Shown: positions 33,985 through 48,300, counted from the stretch's first letter. The stretch: DNA of 64,000 bases from Saposhnikovia divaricata (GCA_036435485.1 CM071595.1:99936580-100000579); one strand, 5' to 3'. A program made the numbers and translations. Notes: generated by a model from the sequence alone, not told the origin.

Positions 33985-35395
33985 ATAATTATAATCTAAC
34001 TTAACTAAAAATCTGAAAAAATCGAATTTGGAAATCAGATTTTAAATAACTTGGATAAAATTCATACCTTCAAAAATTTATATTCAAGCTAATTTATTAG
34101 TAGACAATTAGATAACGGCTTGAGGGCACGATATGTGATTTGATATTTAAAAATATTTTTGATGAAACCGAACTACTAATTTTCAATTTTATTAGCTGCA
34201 TTTTGAGATTGAATTTTTATCTAGGTTCAAATAAAATAAAATTATCATACATGATTAAAATCTCATAAAAATCAAGGGGGCGTGATTTTTTTCTTTTACT
34301 ATGAGGTGATTTTCTATTTAAATGTTGGTACCTTGCAACTTTCACTACTAATGTATGCTAATGTTTTCATGTTGGTTGAGTTGTTGCCATAATTATATAA
34401 TTATAGCATAATTTAGTAAGAGAAAAATGTTCCTATAGTTAACTATAGGTAATTACCTATAGTTATATGCATTTTTAGTATTAAAGGTTTATGGCATTTT
34501 TGTAATAATGAAATCCACTCCCATGTATTTACAAAAATAGCCTTCCAATTGTATTATAATATGTGTTAACTATAGGTAATTACCTATAGTTAACTATAGG
34601 ATCATTAACCCCGTTTAGTAAATATATAGTTATTATTTAATAATGTGAGAATAAATTATTTGAGAAACTTATTATCGAATATTTTGATTAAAAGTATATA
34701 TAATATATAAGCATGTTATATTAAATAGTTATTATATTTTAATTAGAACTGTTAACTAACTGCGATTAGTAAAGTGGGTATAGAAAAGTAAATAAGGAAA
34801 ATTATTAATATAACATGATTGGTTTAAAATTTAGGAATGGAATCTGATTGGTCCTAAAATAATTCCTCTTTTTTGATTGGTTAACTGTATGGTGTGGTAG
34901 ACTCAGGTATTATAATAAAGGATTATGAATTATTTTAGAACCAATCAGAGCTAACTCCTAAATTTTAGACCAATCATGTTATATTAAAAATTTTCGTTAT
35001 TTACAATCTCACCCTACCTTTTTAACCATGGGTAGTTAACACTTCTAATTTAAATACAATAATGATTTTATTAAACATATCCACAAATAAATATTTTTTT
35101 TAAATCAAAAAATATTTACTAGAAAATCACAATTTTAATTTGAAATCAATCATGATATACTATTATAAATTTTAAATTAAATTTCATAATTAATCATTCA
35201 TTAATCAACCACTCTTTCAATATAATGTCAATCACAATCATATTATCATACATTATAAATTGATTTTTATAATATATATTGTATAATTATAATCGATCTT
35301 AAATAATTATAATCTAACTTAACTAAAAATCTGAAAAAATCGAATTTGAAATCAGATTTTAAATAACTTGGATAAAATTCATACCTTCAAAATTT
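33985..35395. repeat. Foldback-like array, right part (rest of unit 3 and partial unit 4)
   Basis: Resumes unit 3 at the duplicated ATAAT. Unit 4 begins at about 34920 and diverges after about 35390. More decayed relatives of the unit ends continue to about 36060. Confidence 0.7.
34420..34612. mobile_element. Mutator-type MITE, 193 bp, copy 2
   Basis: Same length and same position within the foldback unit as 3079-3271, with target duplication ATTTAGTAA / GTTTAGTAA (one change). It was therefore duplicated with the unit and was not a separate insertion. Confidence 0.8.
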
Positions 35396-38068
35396 GATTT
35401 TTTTAAGCTCAAAAATATATTTATTCGTAATTTGTTAATAAAATTAATTAATAAATGCATATAAGCCAACAATACAAAATCGGATTTGAATCAAATTTTA
35501 AATAACTTGAATAAAATTCATATCTTCAAAGATTCGATTTTTTGAAAGGCTCAAAAATATATTTATTCACAATTTTTTAATAAAATAATTAGTAAATTCA
35601 TATAAACGAACACTACACATATTTTAATTACTTTATTTATTAAATATATGCTATAAGAGTATTATTATTGGTTGGTAAATAAATTATCAATCAAAAAATT
35701 AAAATTATTTTAGAGGCAATCATAATTTACTTCTAAACTTTAAATCAATCAATCACATACAAAAATATTATTATTTACCATTCTTATTCAAATTTTACTA
35801 ATCGCAGTTAAATTAAATTTAAATATAAAATTATCTGATTTAATAACTTCGCATCACATTGTTTTTAATTTTAAACAATATCTACTAACCATAAATATTA
35901 TTTTCTATATATCCACATAACATTATGTTACATATGTTTATATATCTTTTAGTTATGAATTGTTTTTGAACATACTTTATTGTATTAGTTAACCAATCAC
36001 AAGATTGTGAAATATTTTAACATCATTCAGAATCTATTAAATTTTAGACCATGTATCTCTATTGGATATAGATTCTACGGTTCAGCCAAGATTAAACTCA
36101 AATCACGTTACACTCAATAACAGTTAATTTTTATATTTTCATATCAATTAACTAAACATAATAACTACTAATTTTTATTTTAACGATTAACTAATAAACA
36201 ATTTACATAAAATAAAATTTTACAAACTAAAAAATATAATTATTATATCAATTTAAACATTACAGGAAATCTAAGCCGCTTATTCCCTATTCCCCATCGG
36301 ATAGAGCCAACTTTGATAAACAAAGTGTATGCATCAATTCTCCTCATGCCTAAATCATATCAATTTCGGTTAAGGTACTACTTTATATCTTTTTATTATA
36401 TGACATACTATACTTGAATAGATTATCTTTTTATTTCGATTATATATATGTATCGTATGTTTCGTGTTTTAATTGTCCAATAAATTCAACAGAAAAACAT
36501 TTCTGACAAAAAAAAAAATAGAAAACGATTTAGGTTATTATCATCCCCAGTCCAGATTCCCCGGAGTTACTTCCCATTACAATATTCAGTAGTAAACTCC
36601 AATAATTCTGCGACTTACAAAATTGTAGGCCTCAATCCTTATCACATTACAGTGATTTGTTTACATTATTAGGCGTGCCTATAGATAAATGTTATTTTAC
36701 AATATTGGGTTGTCAATGTTATTCAATGATTACTTAACAATTTTATTCTAAATACAATAATTATTTAATTAAAAAAAAATACATGAATCTATTATATCTA
36801 TAATAGATATTTTGATATCTCAAACTCTCAATTCAAAATCATAAGGTACAATCAAAATCATGAATTAAAAATTGTTAATAATATAAAACTATTTACCACA
36901 CCATTCTATCAAAATTTAAGTTATGTAAAGTATTAAGTTGTTCGGTCATAAAAAAACTAGGATCAACCAACTAAAATATTAGAACGAATTTTAAACCAAT
37001 CATCTTTTAACATTTCAATTACGAAATTTTTTAACTATGCAATAATTTATGGAAAAAAAATTTGTCTCGACAATATACTTGAATTAATCAAACTATTAAA
37101 TATACTCTTAAATAGTATTATAAATTATTTGGTATATAAATTATAAATTAAAAAATAAAAAATATTACAGAGTCAATAAAAATATTGTTAGTGAATTTTT
37201 TCATAATAAATTGGTCAATTTAGCACAAAAGAACATACACATACTAATATAGATCACTAATTTCCTTTATCCAAGAACCACTATTTATTTATAGATAGTT
37301 AATTCATCAATAAAAGAACATATGTCATCCATAAAAATAATCAAATCTGTAAAAATCATCAATAAAATGGCATACAACATCTAAAAAATAATTAAAATTG
37401 AACAAACACATACTAATAAAAATCACTAATTTCCTTTATCCAATCATTGAACATATCTTCAATTATGGTACATCCCTCGCTTATATCACTAAATTATACA
37501 GCTTTTTCGGCGAGATAATCTAACAATTTGTTATAAACGTGAGGAATATGTATATCTAATTTGCCAGAACGTATTCAAACAACCAACCTCAACTGTGATT
37601 CTATACTATCCAAATCAATGAACTATCCACGAACAGGATATTAGGCTCTCAATAAAGAGAGATATTTATTGAAAGTCAAAGTAAAATCAAGAAAAAGAAA
37701 AAGAGGCTTATCATTCACAAGGAGATAGTACAAAATCTAATATTTTGGTTAAAGGGTGCCCTTTTGAATTTTGTATTCTTGAAATTAAAGTAATAGTATC
37801 AATTTCCATATCTTAACCTAAGAGCGTATATTGAATTTGCTTGGTTGATTGATTATAATTATTTTTTAATATCAACAAAGCATAAAATATGGGTAAGAAA
37901 ACTCAATAACTTGGTAGAAAGATTCTACACAAAGAGAGATATTGTTAACGAGATAAGAAAAAATAAAAAGGAGAGTTTCATTTTGTCTGGGAGACTTTAC
38001 ACCTTGCATACCACTCTTAGTTGTGTTTTGTAACATCTCAATGTTGTTCTAAGACATATAATTATATA
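35396..38068. other. AT-rich intergenic sequence, no intact gene
   Basis: Decayed repeats, including a second diverged copy of the 35340-35440 segment at 35480-35590 and remnants of foldback ends. The only coding trace is the LINE-like fragment at about 37480-37610. A stretch at 37809-37960 has a diverged relative at 40660-41100. Confidence 0.6.
37480..37610 (-). pseudogene. LINE-type RNase H fragment
   Basis: Minus-strand translation gives LDSIESQLRLVV*IRSGKLDIHIPHVYNKLLDYLAEKAV. The ending resembles the last RNase H motif of plant LINEs (histidine, then N..AD.LA..A). One in-frame stop. Weak but distinctive. Confidence 0.4.
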
Positions 38069-40073
38069 CTAGCCTATAACCCGTGCGATGCACGGATGAT
38101 TTTTAATATTTTTATCTTATTTTTTTAATATTTTTATATTATTATTCATAATTTTAATATATGTTTTTCAATTAGTACAAAAATAAATTATAGAAGATAT
38201 TAAAATATAATAATACATATTTTATATTTTATAGTATTCTAAATGAAAGTGTTTTTCTTCTATATTAAAAATAGATAATATAACTTAAATTTAATATAAT
38301 TTTATTGAAATTTATATTATATTTTTATATAAACATTATTTTCAATATTTGTTTAATTTTAATTTAATATAATTTGATATATTCATATTTAAGGATTATA
38401 CTTAAGTTCTTATTATAAACAATGTATACTAATTTTTAATATATTTTATTAATGATTGAAAGATATGGTGTGATAATTTTTTAATATATATTAATGATTG
38501 CAACTAAAAGTAAAAACGTGAAAAAGACAATCAGTTAATCATCATTAATTATATTATGTTATTCTTTATTTTAATATTTAGAATAACCAAACCGAAAACC
38601 AAACCGACAAACTTTCATTACAAATGCAAGTTTTATCAGAATGCTAATAAAATTTGTGAATATGGATAGAAAACTTGGCATACTTTGTATTGCATGAATT
38701 ATCCGCGAGTTTAAAATTTTTAAAATGAAAAGAAGATGGGGTTTAAGATTAAATAATTTTGTTAAAGAAACCACTTTAAAAAAATTAAAAGAACTGGGCT
38801 TGGAAAATAAAAAGATATAATTGGGAATTAAAGGTCTTGGACATCTAGTCGGACTCTGATTTAGCAGGCCTAATTCGATTATGACTAACAGTGTGTGTTG
38901 TATCACCAAAAAAAGAGTGACAAGAAATGATAGTGTTTTTCTTCTATATTAAAAATAGAAAATATAATTTTTAAATTTAAAATAATTTTGTTGAAATTTA
39001 TATTATAGTTTTATATAAACATTAATTATTTTCAATAATTTTTTTAATTTTAATTTAATATAATTTGATATATTCATATTGATTATACTTATGTTTTCTT
39101 ATTATAAGCAATGTATACTGATTTTTAGTATATTTTATTAATGATTGAAAGATATGGTGTAATATTTTTGAATATATATTAATGATTGCAACTAAAAGTA
39201 AACGTGAAAATGGAAATTAGTTAATTATCATTAATTATATTATGTTATTATTTATTTTATAATTATGATAACCAAACCGAAAACAAAACCGACAAACTTT
39301 TATTACAAATGCAGGTTTTATGAGAATGCTAATAAAATTTGTGAATATGGCTAGAAACGTGAGTTTAAAACTAAAAAAGAAGTTTAAAACTAAAAAAGAA
39401 GCTGGGGTTTAAGATTCAATAATTTTGTTAGATAAACCACTCTGATTTAACAGGTCTAAGTGTTGTATGACCAAAAAAAGAGTATCAAATCAACAACCAA
39501 TGTTGCATTTACAATTAAACCCTTGTTTTAGCTGGGTTATTTACCGCTGGAAAAAACCCTAATTGAGTTTCTACGTGAAGGTATATTCAAAACCCTATAA
39601 CCCCTCTTTGTTTTTTAGTACACTTGATCTATATGTGTGGGATTGTATTGCTATTGTTTTTTTATATTAAAGTTGTCAACTTTATGTTGGATTTATGTGT
39701 AGGTTACTTTATGGGTTGATATTCATGAATTTGAATTGAAAGTTTGAAGGATAAGTCTGTTTTAATTAAGTGAAATTGGGTGGAGTTTGTGTTAATTATG
39801 TTCGTGGTTTTTGTGAAATTGCGATTTTGCTATATCTTGTACGTGTTTTGAATATTTTTTGTTCACTTTAAAAAAATTAAAAGTATTGGTTTGGAAAATA
39901 AAAAGATATAATTGGGTCTGGAAGGCCTTGGATATCTAGTCGGACTCTGATTTAGCAAGCCTAATTCGACTATGACTAACCGTCGTGTTTTGGTGTGTGT
40001 TGTATGACCAAAAAAAGAGTACCAAACCGACAACCAAATATACCATATTTCACTTATAGTAGTATAGTATAGA
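38069..40073 (-). mobile_element. Non-autonomous Helitron, about 2.0 kb
   Basis: On the minus strand the 5' end is TCTATACTATACTACTATAAG (from 40073), preceded by host A. The 3' end is hairpin CCGTGC-ATC-GCACGG, eight bases, then CTAG (38072-38069), followed by host T. This is the full Helitron signature: TC start, hairpin plus CTRR end, insertion between A and T, no target duplication. Inside, the 5'-end region occurs three times (40073-39863, about 39495-39430, about 38925-38760) and a 3'-half segment twice (about 38245 and 38932). The element is therefore a chimera of related copies. No Rep/helicase coding. Confidence 0.75.
39495..39862 (+). other. Possible captured gene 5' region inside the Helitron
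   Basis: The plus strand has AAACCCTAATTG (telo-box-like, common in promoters of translation-related genes), then TTTCTACGTGAAG followed by GTATATTC, which resembles an exon end and 5' splice site. A T-rich intron-like sequence follows. The base composition differs from the rest of the Helitron. Helitrons commonly carry such host fragments. The source gene is not identifiable. Confidence 0.35.
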
Positions 40074-42480
40074 TTTACATAACTTGAATACATAGTAATA
40101 TTTCATATAATTGTCATATTTCACGTATTTCATTCATTTTGTGTACACGAAAACATTCGTGTAGTTTAGTGTCATTTTGTGTTCTAATTTTGTGTACACG
40201 ATTTAATATCATGTCATTTTCGTTCAAGATCCTAAAATACATGACATGAATGTAAAAAATGATTTGTCAGGTCTATATAAGCTATTCTTCTTATATATGT
40301 CGGTAAAATATACTCACTGTTAAAGGAAAATGAATTTCAAGTTATTTAACCCAATATCTAAATTACAAGGACACATATATAATAATGTGTTTATGTGTTT
40401 ATATATTATACACTTGATTTCAGTTTTATGGACAGTAGCTTATTTTCACAAGTTAGTCAAATTAAAAAAAGATAGGTGATACTCATTTTCATAAGTCTTA
40501 TTTAGGAATAAAAGAAAACTAAAATTTATTATTCCATGTTTAACTTGAAAAGAATAAAAAAACCAAAATACAAACTTCCAAACTGAAAATACACATTTTA
40601 AGTTGTCTTTACAAATAAGCTAAGGGCAATAACCATAAAATCTAACAATAATACGTTACTCCAAGAGCGCGATATATTGAATTTGTTTGGTTAGTTGATA
40701 ATATTTATTTTCTATAGTAAATCAATTCATTAATAAAAGGACTTATAATTTGTAAAAATGATATTGAATGATCACATAGAAAACTAGATTAGATGAAAGT
40801 TTCTATTGTTATAACTACGTTCATTTCATATATATTGCACAGTAAATATCCTTTCTCATATTGCTGAAACATGCAACCTTTTTTAGATTGAAAGTCTAAT
40901 GATTTATTGGAGTTGTGAGGATTAAGTTTCTATACATTTTTAATCTTTAATATGTAATCGAAAAATTAATCACGATCATACAAATATTTTCAATGAATTA
41001 ATATAATAAATATTTTAATGATTCGATATTGAATAAATATATCGAATTCTCAAAATATGGGTGAAAAATTTGTTAACATGGTACGTAGAAATATTCTCTA
41101 ACAGAGAGAGAAATAAAATGAAAGCTAAATTTTTATAAAAAACAATAAAGAGGGATTCAGAACTTTCAACGAGAGTTGTATTTGTTTTCATGATTGTTCA
41201 TAATATTATTATTAATACGAATTCACGGATAACTAATTTTATACTTAAGTTAATTAACATTCCAATAAAATTATATTTTTTTCTAAATAAAAATAAAAAT
41301 AATATATTTATATTAATTAATACAATTTATCGGTCGGTAAAATGTCCAAAACTTTGGTAATCGGTAGTCTGGTCTTCAGTACGACAAAATAAATAAGAAC
41401 TGTTAGATCATAAAATAAATAGATGAAAAATGATGGATCTAGCATAAAAATGTTTTATTTTTAACATGTAAACTAAATAGTGTATTTATAATGAAATATG
41501 AAAAAGTGTGTGTCAACGATTTAAATCATATAATTTGGTTTTCTACATTGAATAAGATTATCATTGTAGGTATCTACACTGAATAGGATTAATGTAAAAA
41601 TTCGTAATTATATTTTCTCTTGATATTCTGAGTGCTTTCATTTCGATAATAATTGTTAAATTATCACTAAATTAAAGATAATTTTGTGAGTTTCGCATGG
41701 GACGTAAATCATCCAAATCGGATTTTTAGATCTCAAGATAGAGCCAAATAGTAATGTATAGATTATTATTTGAAACACGTTCAATTTTAATGGTCTTGTA
41801 TGTATAAATTTCTTCAAAATAGAATAATGTAATTATAATTCTATCTATTACTGTATTGTATTAGGATTTATTTTCCAATTCATTCTAGAGATCTTTTTAA
41901 TTTGTTTATTTGTAATTGATTTTAATTTTTTTATACATATTTCACGGTAGTAGCTATAAGTGTTTAGAGTTGAATATCAATATTAAGATATTAATAATTC
42001 GATATGAATTTAATTTGGATAATCCACGTAAGCGTTGTACTTTAATTTTTTTTGCTCTGTTTTGTTGTCTGAATCTGTATCTGTATGCATCAATGCTGAA
42101 GGACACATGACAGCTATCTGTTTTTTACTTACAACCTCCACGGTCTTTTTTAATTATAATCCTTTTCATATTATAATTTTCTTTCTAAAATTCAATTCCA
42201 ATACAAACTTTTTTAATGATATCCTTTTTAGATTATAATTTCCTTTTTAATATAATATAATCTTGATCGTCTATTTTTAAAAATATTAGATTCAACGATT
42301 GAGATTATTTTGGTAGTACAGTGACCAAACCACATTGATCAAACCAAAATTATGGATAAGATCACTTTTACGCTTAATATATATAAAGATATAATTTGTT
42401 TGTTTGTTTTTATTTTGAAATGCAAAAGATAATATATTGAGAAGATTCAGAATACAAACAAGAATAAACCACTGCAGCCC
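40074..42480. other. AT-rich intergenic sequence, no gene seen
   Basis: Short ORFs only, with no recognisable domain. Confidence 0.6.
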
Positions 42481-42482
42481 AC

Positions 42483-42815
42483 GCCGTTTGGGATTGCTTA
42501 AAATAAGTTACTTTTGACTTAATGAAGGTGTTTTTAACTTAAAGGAGAAAGTAAAGTTGTTTACTTTAAGTTGAATGAATGTGTTTGGGTAATTTTACTT
42601 AAGTTAAATGGGGGTTTAATAAAATTGAGTTAAAGTGAAATTTGACTTTAAAAAATTTTAAATTCATAATATTTAAACTTTACAAGAATCGAGAAAAAAA
42701 AAAATTCAAGAAGCCATAAGTCATAAGTAAAATGTACCTAAATGGAGCTTATGTCTTAAAACAGTTTTTTAGTTTAAAGCCGACTTAAAACCGTGGTACC
42801 CAAACGCACCTAAAA
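42483..42815. repeat. Possible MITE with GTTTGGG ends
   Basis: Begins GCCGTTTGGGATTGC and ends GTACCCAAACGCAC, giving short inverted ends around GTTTGGG. The interior is AT-rich with partly self-complementary stretches. Target duplication not established. Confidence 0.4.
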
Positions 42816-42921
42816 CAACTTAAAGCCAAATGGGTTGTTAACAAGTGGTTGACAAACGGCCTGTTTAACTTGCTGATCCACTAGCCAACCAAAACAACTA
42901 AACCATACTCGATCAAACAGA

Positions 42922-43003
42922 CCTTAAAATATTAAGACCATATACTGACTCTGCTAGTTCTACCTTAAAATATTAAGACCATATACTGACTCTGCTAGTT
43001 CTA
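42922..43003. repeat. Two-copy tandem repeat, 41 bp unit
   Basis: The same 41 bp (starting CCTTAAAATATTAAGACC) occurs at 42922-42962 and 42963-43003 without difference. Confidence 0.9.
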
Positions 43004-43019
43004 TATTCTTTCCAAAGGC

Positions 43020-43960
43020 AATTCCAATGACCCTGTCATTTGATGTTCTTTAACAATCCCTGCTGACCTCCTCCGCCCCTGCATTATTACCACCCCATCA
43101 ACCCGATCAACCTCATAGACTGCTAGAAACTGATCCTCAACCCAACTTCCATATCTCAAAAATCCTTCCAAAAAGACACTCTATTATCACCATTCAGTGA
43201 AAATTTAATTAATCCAATAGATCAACACCATCCCTGAACCATATAACTTCTCTGCATCCCCTGTTTAGCTAAGTGATCCGCACCCATGTTATTATTCCTA
43301 CCTATATGAGAAAAACTAATGTTAGAGTTTTTCACAATCTCTTCCTAGGAGTCATTACCGTTCTCATTGTTTCTAATCAACCCAGCTTTTATCTTTAGAA
43401 ATAAAATCCAAGACCTCTTTACTGTCAACATTGAAGAGGCATTAGGCATTCCTCCAATCACTTTTAACAAACTCTTTTGCCAAGTATGTAATTGCCTCTA
43501 GTTCTGCTCTGAAAACATCCAAAGCATTAGATGGACCCGAAAAAATGAATGCCAGCGTGTTCTCTGAGTGCTTTAAATAGCCACCAATTCCAGGAACTAT
43601 ACTTCCATTTTCCGAATGTTTGAGAGCACCATCTGAAAAACCCAATGAATTCATGATTCTTCTCTTCCGGATTTAAACCCAATAACTTTAATGAAATTCT
43701 TACTGCACCTTCTGGGTTAACCTTCCACAAATTACTTTGATGGTCCAGAACAAAACCGTTAGCTGCACACCATTTCAAAGAGCACATCTTTATCAAAAAT
43801 ATCACTTCATCCTCACTATATCTTTTCTTTTCAAAAATCAGTGTATTTCTCGACAACCACAAGGACCAGAGAGTTGAGATTAGAGTAATACCCCAAACCT
43901 GACATATCACAGGACTCTTAAACCATTCCATCCATTTCCAAATTTCTAGTTCAAGCTGAA
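43020..43960 (-). pseudogene. LINE (L1-like) 3' end, zinc-finger/RNase H region, decayed
   Basis: 43527-43931 encodes WSLWLSRNTLIFEKK and KWCAANGFVLDHQSNLWKVNPEGAV, typical of the region after reverse transcriptase in plant LINEs. A frameshift near 43654 leads to the other frame with FSDGALKHSENGSIVPGIGGYL and FRAELEAITYL (RNase H Asp and Glu motifs), then VDSKEVLDFI and, after stops, ADHLAKQG. At least one frameshift and several stops, so inactive. Confidence 0.7.
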
Positions 43961-43969
43961 TACCAAACC

Positions 43970-45000
43970 TATTTGATCGTTTTGTTTTGTTTTTTTAAAA
44001 AATTACCGAGTGTGCAAAAATTTTAAAGAAATTAATATCATATATCATATACTTTTATAACATTTTAGGATGTAAAATATGTAAGCTGTTATGATCGATT
44101 TCGATGGAATATCAAAATAAATGTCATGTGGCATGAGATAAAATATAACATTCTTATTGATTTTTTGTTAGAAATGATAGTAGTGTCAAGCAAAATTGTT
44201 ATTTTTTTGGCATCCTTCCAAAATAGCAAAAACACATACACTCCATTTTTTAATATAATTATAATCATACATTTTTAATATTTTTGAATGCCACCATTAA
44301 AATTGATAAAAAAGTGTAAACTTATTAAAGAGAGAGAAGATAGTATTATAATATTCTGATGATTTGACAATTTTGACATCTTATTGTCAACTTTCATTGA
44401 ATATGTTACTGAAATCTCTAGTTGCCTCTTAAATATCTTAAATATAAAGGTCAACAATACTTTTTATTTTAACTGCTAATTACTAATTACTGTATTATTC
44501 ATATTTCAAATTGTACTAGAACAAATATTCAAATTCAAACATATACAAGTAAATATTTATTAATAAATTTTTTTTTTCAGTTTTTAAGAGTTTTGTAGTA
44601 GCTATTAAATTGGAAGACTGTTAAGATATTTCTTCTAAAATCTCAAGGGGCAGTTGGGTTTACCTGAATATATTATCTTAACATCCCTTCTCACTGAAAA
44701 GTTCATTATTTAGGTCAAATAATCGATCATTAATTCATGTTTTTTTGATCAATTTTTAATATTAGGTGAGGATCTCATCCCTTCCGAACTAAGACTCGAA
44801 ACTGAAATTACCATGTATCATCTTAGGAGTTAGATTTACCACAATCATGTATCATCTTAATAATGAGAGAAGAAACTCTTAAGAACCGCTAGAAATCTTT
44901 AAAACTTCATTTTTCTTCGTATTCTTTATATATTTAAGAATTTGTTTAAATATATTTTGAAAACATGGATAATAATAATTTTTTTTGCTAACTTGATACA
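43970..45000. other. AT-rich spacer, no gene seen
   Basis: No coding or RNA gene signal recognised. Confidence 0.6.
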
Positions 45001-45004
45001 TATT

Positions 45005-45073
45005 AAAAAGAGAAAAAAAATTGAGAAAAGAGAATTGAGATGTATAGATTGTCTCATGAGATTGCAGTCAAAT
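45005..45073. repeat. Minisatellite unit left of the copia element
   Basis: TTGAGAAAAGAGAATTGAGATG...CTCATGAGATTG matches two further units at 50131-50280. The copia element landed inside this roughly 65-bp tandem repeat. Confidence 0.7.
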
Positions 45074-45383
45074 TATAAACAAAAATGGAGATAGCAAAGT
45101 GCAAGTAAGAAAAGAAAGAACAAGATATTTCTGAGAAGCTCTTAGCAATAATAATAATAGATCTCCGACCAACTGAAATGGATAGCTCCTACTTATCCTA
45201 ACACATGACAGAGATGCTAACGGTAATGGACAAACAGCTAAGCTAGGAATAAGGCCAATCATGTGGTCCTTACATTTAGGGAACAAAAAAACAAAATAGC
45301 AAATTAACTAACTGATAGAAGACAAAACAAGTAGCCAGGCAGAAATATAAGATAGCATTTGTCTGGCAACAATCTTGTTATTA
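45074..45383 (-). repeat. Copia 3' LTR
   Basis: 310 bp. The gag-pol stop codon (45381-45383) is formed by the first three LTR bases. Confidence 0.92.
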
Positions 45384-48300
45384 CTCCCCCTCAAGCTGAG
45401 CTGGGGATTTTGCTGCTCCAAGCTTGTGCAATAGATGATAGTGCTGCTTTACTGAGACCTGTTTGGTCAGTATATCTGCGAGTTGAGCATGTGAAGGAAC
45501 GTGGTGTGTAATGATGTCGCCTGCAGTAATCTTATCTCTTATAAAGTGACAGTCGACTTCTATGTGTTTGGTGCGTTCATGGAGCACTGGATTTGCTGCA
45601 ATCTGAACTGCTGCCATGTTATCACAGTTTAGAACTGCAGGTGGTAAGTTTTTGAGACCCATATCTTTTAGGAGAGCAGTGACCCAAGTAATTTCGCATG
45701 CAGTTAGGGACATTGCCCTATATTCTGCTTCTGCAGATGATCTTGCCACTACAGCTTGTTTTTTGGACTTCCAAGATATGGGGGAGCTGCCTAGGAGAAT
45801 GCAAAAACCAGAAGTTGACCTCCTTGTTGATGGACAACTGGCCCAATCACTGTCTGAATAGGCCTTGATTTGAACAGCTGAAGATGCAGCAAGAAGAATT
45901 CCTTGACCAGGATTGTTCAATAGGTACCTTAGCACCCTTTTTGCTGCTTGCAGATGAGCAGTTGAAGGTTGTTGCATGAACTGACTCAGAACATTGACAG
46001 AGAAATTGATGTCTGGCCTTGTAACAGACAGATAAATCAATTTTCCTATGAGCCTTTGGTAGTGAACTGGATCAGACAGGAAATTTCCTGTAGCTGGGAG
46101 GAGTTTTGTGTGAACATCCATGGGAACTTTAAGTGGAGTACTATGGAGAATATTGTACTCTTGCAACAGGTGTAGAGTATATTTCTTTTGAGATAGAAAG
46201 AATCCACTTTCTGTTCTGTGAATCTCTAACCCTAAGAAGTAAGACACAGGGCCCAAATCCTTCATGTGGAAGTTGTTTGACAGCATGATCTTGAGAGACT
46301 TGATAGTAGAATCAGAATTGCCACATATTAATAGATCATCGACATAGACTAGGACCAATGTAATGAAGTTGTCATTTGTCTTTGTGAAGAGACTATAATC
46401 TGTCTTGGATTGAGCATATCCAATAGACAACAGTGTGGTGGAGAGCTTTAAGAACCACTTCCTAGGGGATTGCTTTAACCCATACAGAGATTTGATTAGT
46501 TTGCAGACCAAACCCGAAGTTGTTGACCCTTTTTGCAATTGCTGATTTACTGTAATTCTGCTTCCATACCCATTGTAGCCTTGGGGAAATTTCATGTAGA
46601 CTGATTCATCTAACTCACCATGCAAAAATGCATTGGTGACATCCATTTGGATGGCATTCCAGTTCTGAACAGCTGCAACTGCTAAAAGGGTTCGAACAGT
46701 AGTAAGTTTTGCTACAGGGGCAAAGGTATCTGTGTAGTCTATTCCATATTTTTGATTGTTGCCTAGAATTACCAACCTTGACTTGTATCTCTCCACACTG
46801 CCATCTGTCCTATATTTTGTCTTAAACAGCCACATTGTACCAATTGCCTTCTTGTCTGCAGGTAGTTGTGTAATTTCCCATGTCCCATTTTGTTCAAGTG
46901 CATCTAGCTCAAGATTCATTGCTTCAACCCAGCGCAAGTGTTGAACTGCTTGATTGAAAGTCTGTGGGTCATTGGTCTGAGTCACAGCTGCTAGGAAGCA
47001 AGAGAAATGAGGTTGGATTATTTGATCAGCCACTTGAGCAATGTGTGCACTTTGAGTTGCATTGTTGACATAGTCTTGAAGCCAGGCTGGTTTTGTGGTG
47101 TTTCTGGTGGACTTTCTTAGGACAGGAGGTTGTTCAGGTGAGTTTTCTGGGCTGGCTGGAGGAGTGGTATGAGTGTGGGGTTCATCTTCTAAGACATAAT
47201 CATCAAAACAATAGGCCTGAGTTACAGAATCTGGCATAGGCATAGGTAATGGTTGGGTGTATTTGATCGAAGAGTTTTTGTTGAAAGGGAAAATGTCCTC
47301 GTAGAAGATTGCATCTCTGGACACAAAAATTTCCATGTTAGCCAGGTTAAGCAACCTATGTCCCTTTTGATTAGGGGGGTATCCTACAAATGCACAGACC
47401 ACTCCCCTATTCTGAAATTTGTCTGACTTGGATGAGGTGTTTGAAGCAATAGCTAGGCACCCAAACACTTTGAAATTGTCATAGTCCACAGGGTTTTGAA
47501 ACAACACCTCATAAGGTGTTTTGTTCTTCAACACAGGTGTTGGCAATCTGTTGATTGTATAGACTGCAGTCATGACAAACTCTCCCCAGTAGCTCACAGG
47601 TAGGTTTGACTGCAATTTCAGAGTCCTTGCTACCTCAAGTATATGTCGATGCTTTCTTTCAACCCTTGCATTTTGCTGTGGCCTATAAATGCAAGAGGTT
47701 TGATGAACAATTCCAACAGAGGCATAGAAAGCTCTGCACAATTCATCCCTGAATTCCAGTGCATTATCTGACCTGATGACCTTGATATCTTTTTCAAAGT
47801 GATTTTTGACATAATTGTAGAATGTCTTTATAATTGACAAGTAGTCAGACTTATGATGCATCAAGTACAACCATGTCACTCTAGAGCAATCATCTACTAC
47901 TGTTAAGAAGTATTTATACTTGCCCCTAGTATTAACTCTATATGGCCCCCATGTGTCAAGATGAATTAACTCAAATGTATTAGATGCATGGGAAGTACTA
48001 AGAGTAAAAGGAAGCTTAGTAAACTTTGCTGAGGGACAAGTAAGGCACACCTGATTATTTTGCAAAACAGCAGATTTCAGGAACTTGATTGTCTGCATTG
48101 TTGACTTTGAGGCATGTGCAAGCCTGTTGTGCCACAGAGTGAAATTCTCAGTCTTGGTAGTCATTGCTGTCCCAACTAGACTGCTTCCATTGGTTACCTG
48201 AGAACTCCCCACACCACTGTTATCAAGTAGATAATATAGGCCATTGTACATTTGTCCTGCAGCTCTCACATTCTTGCTCACAGAATCAGTAATGAGGCAT

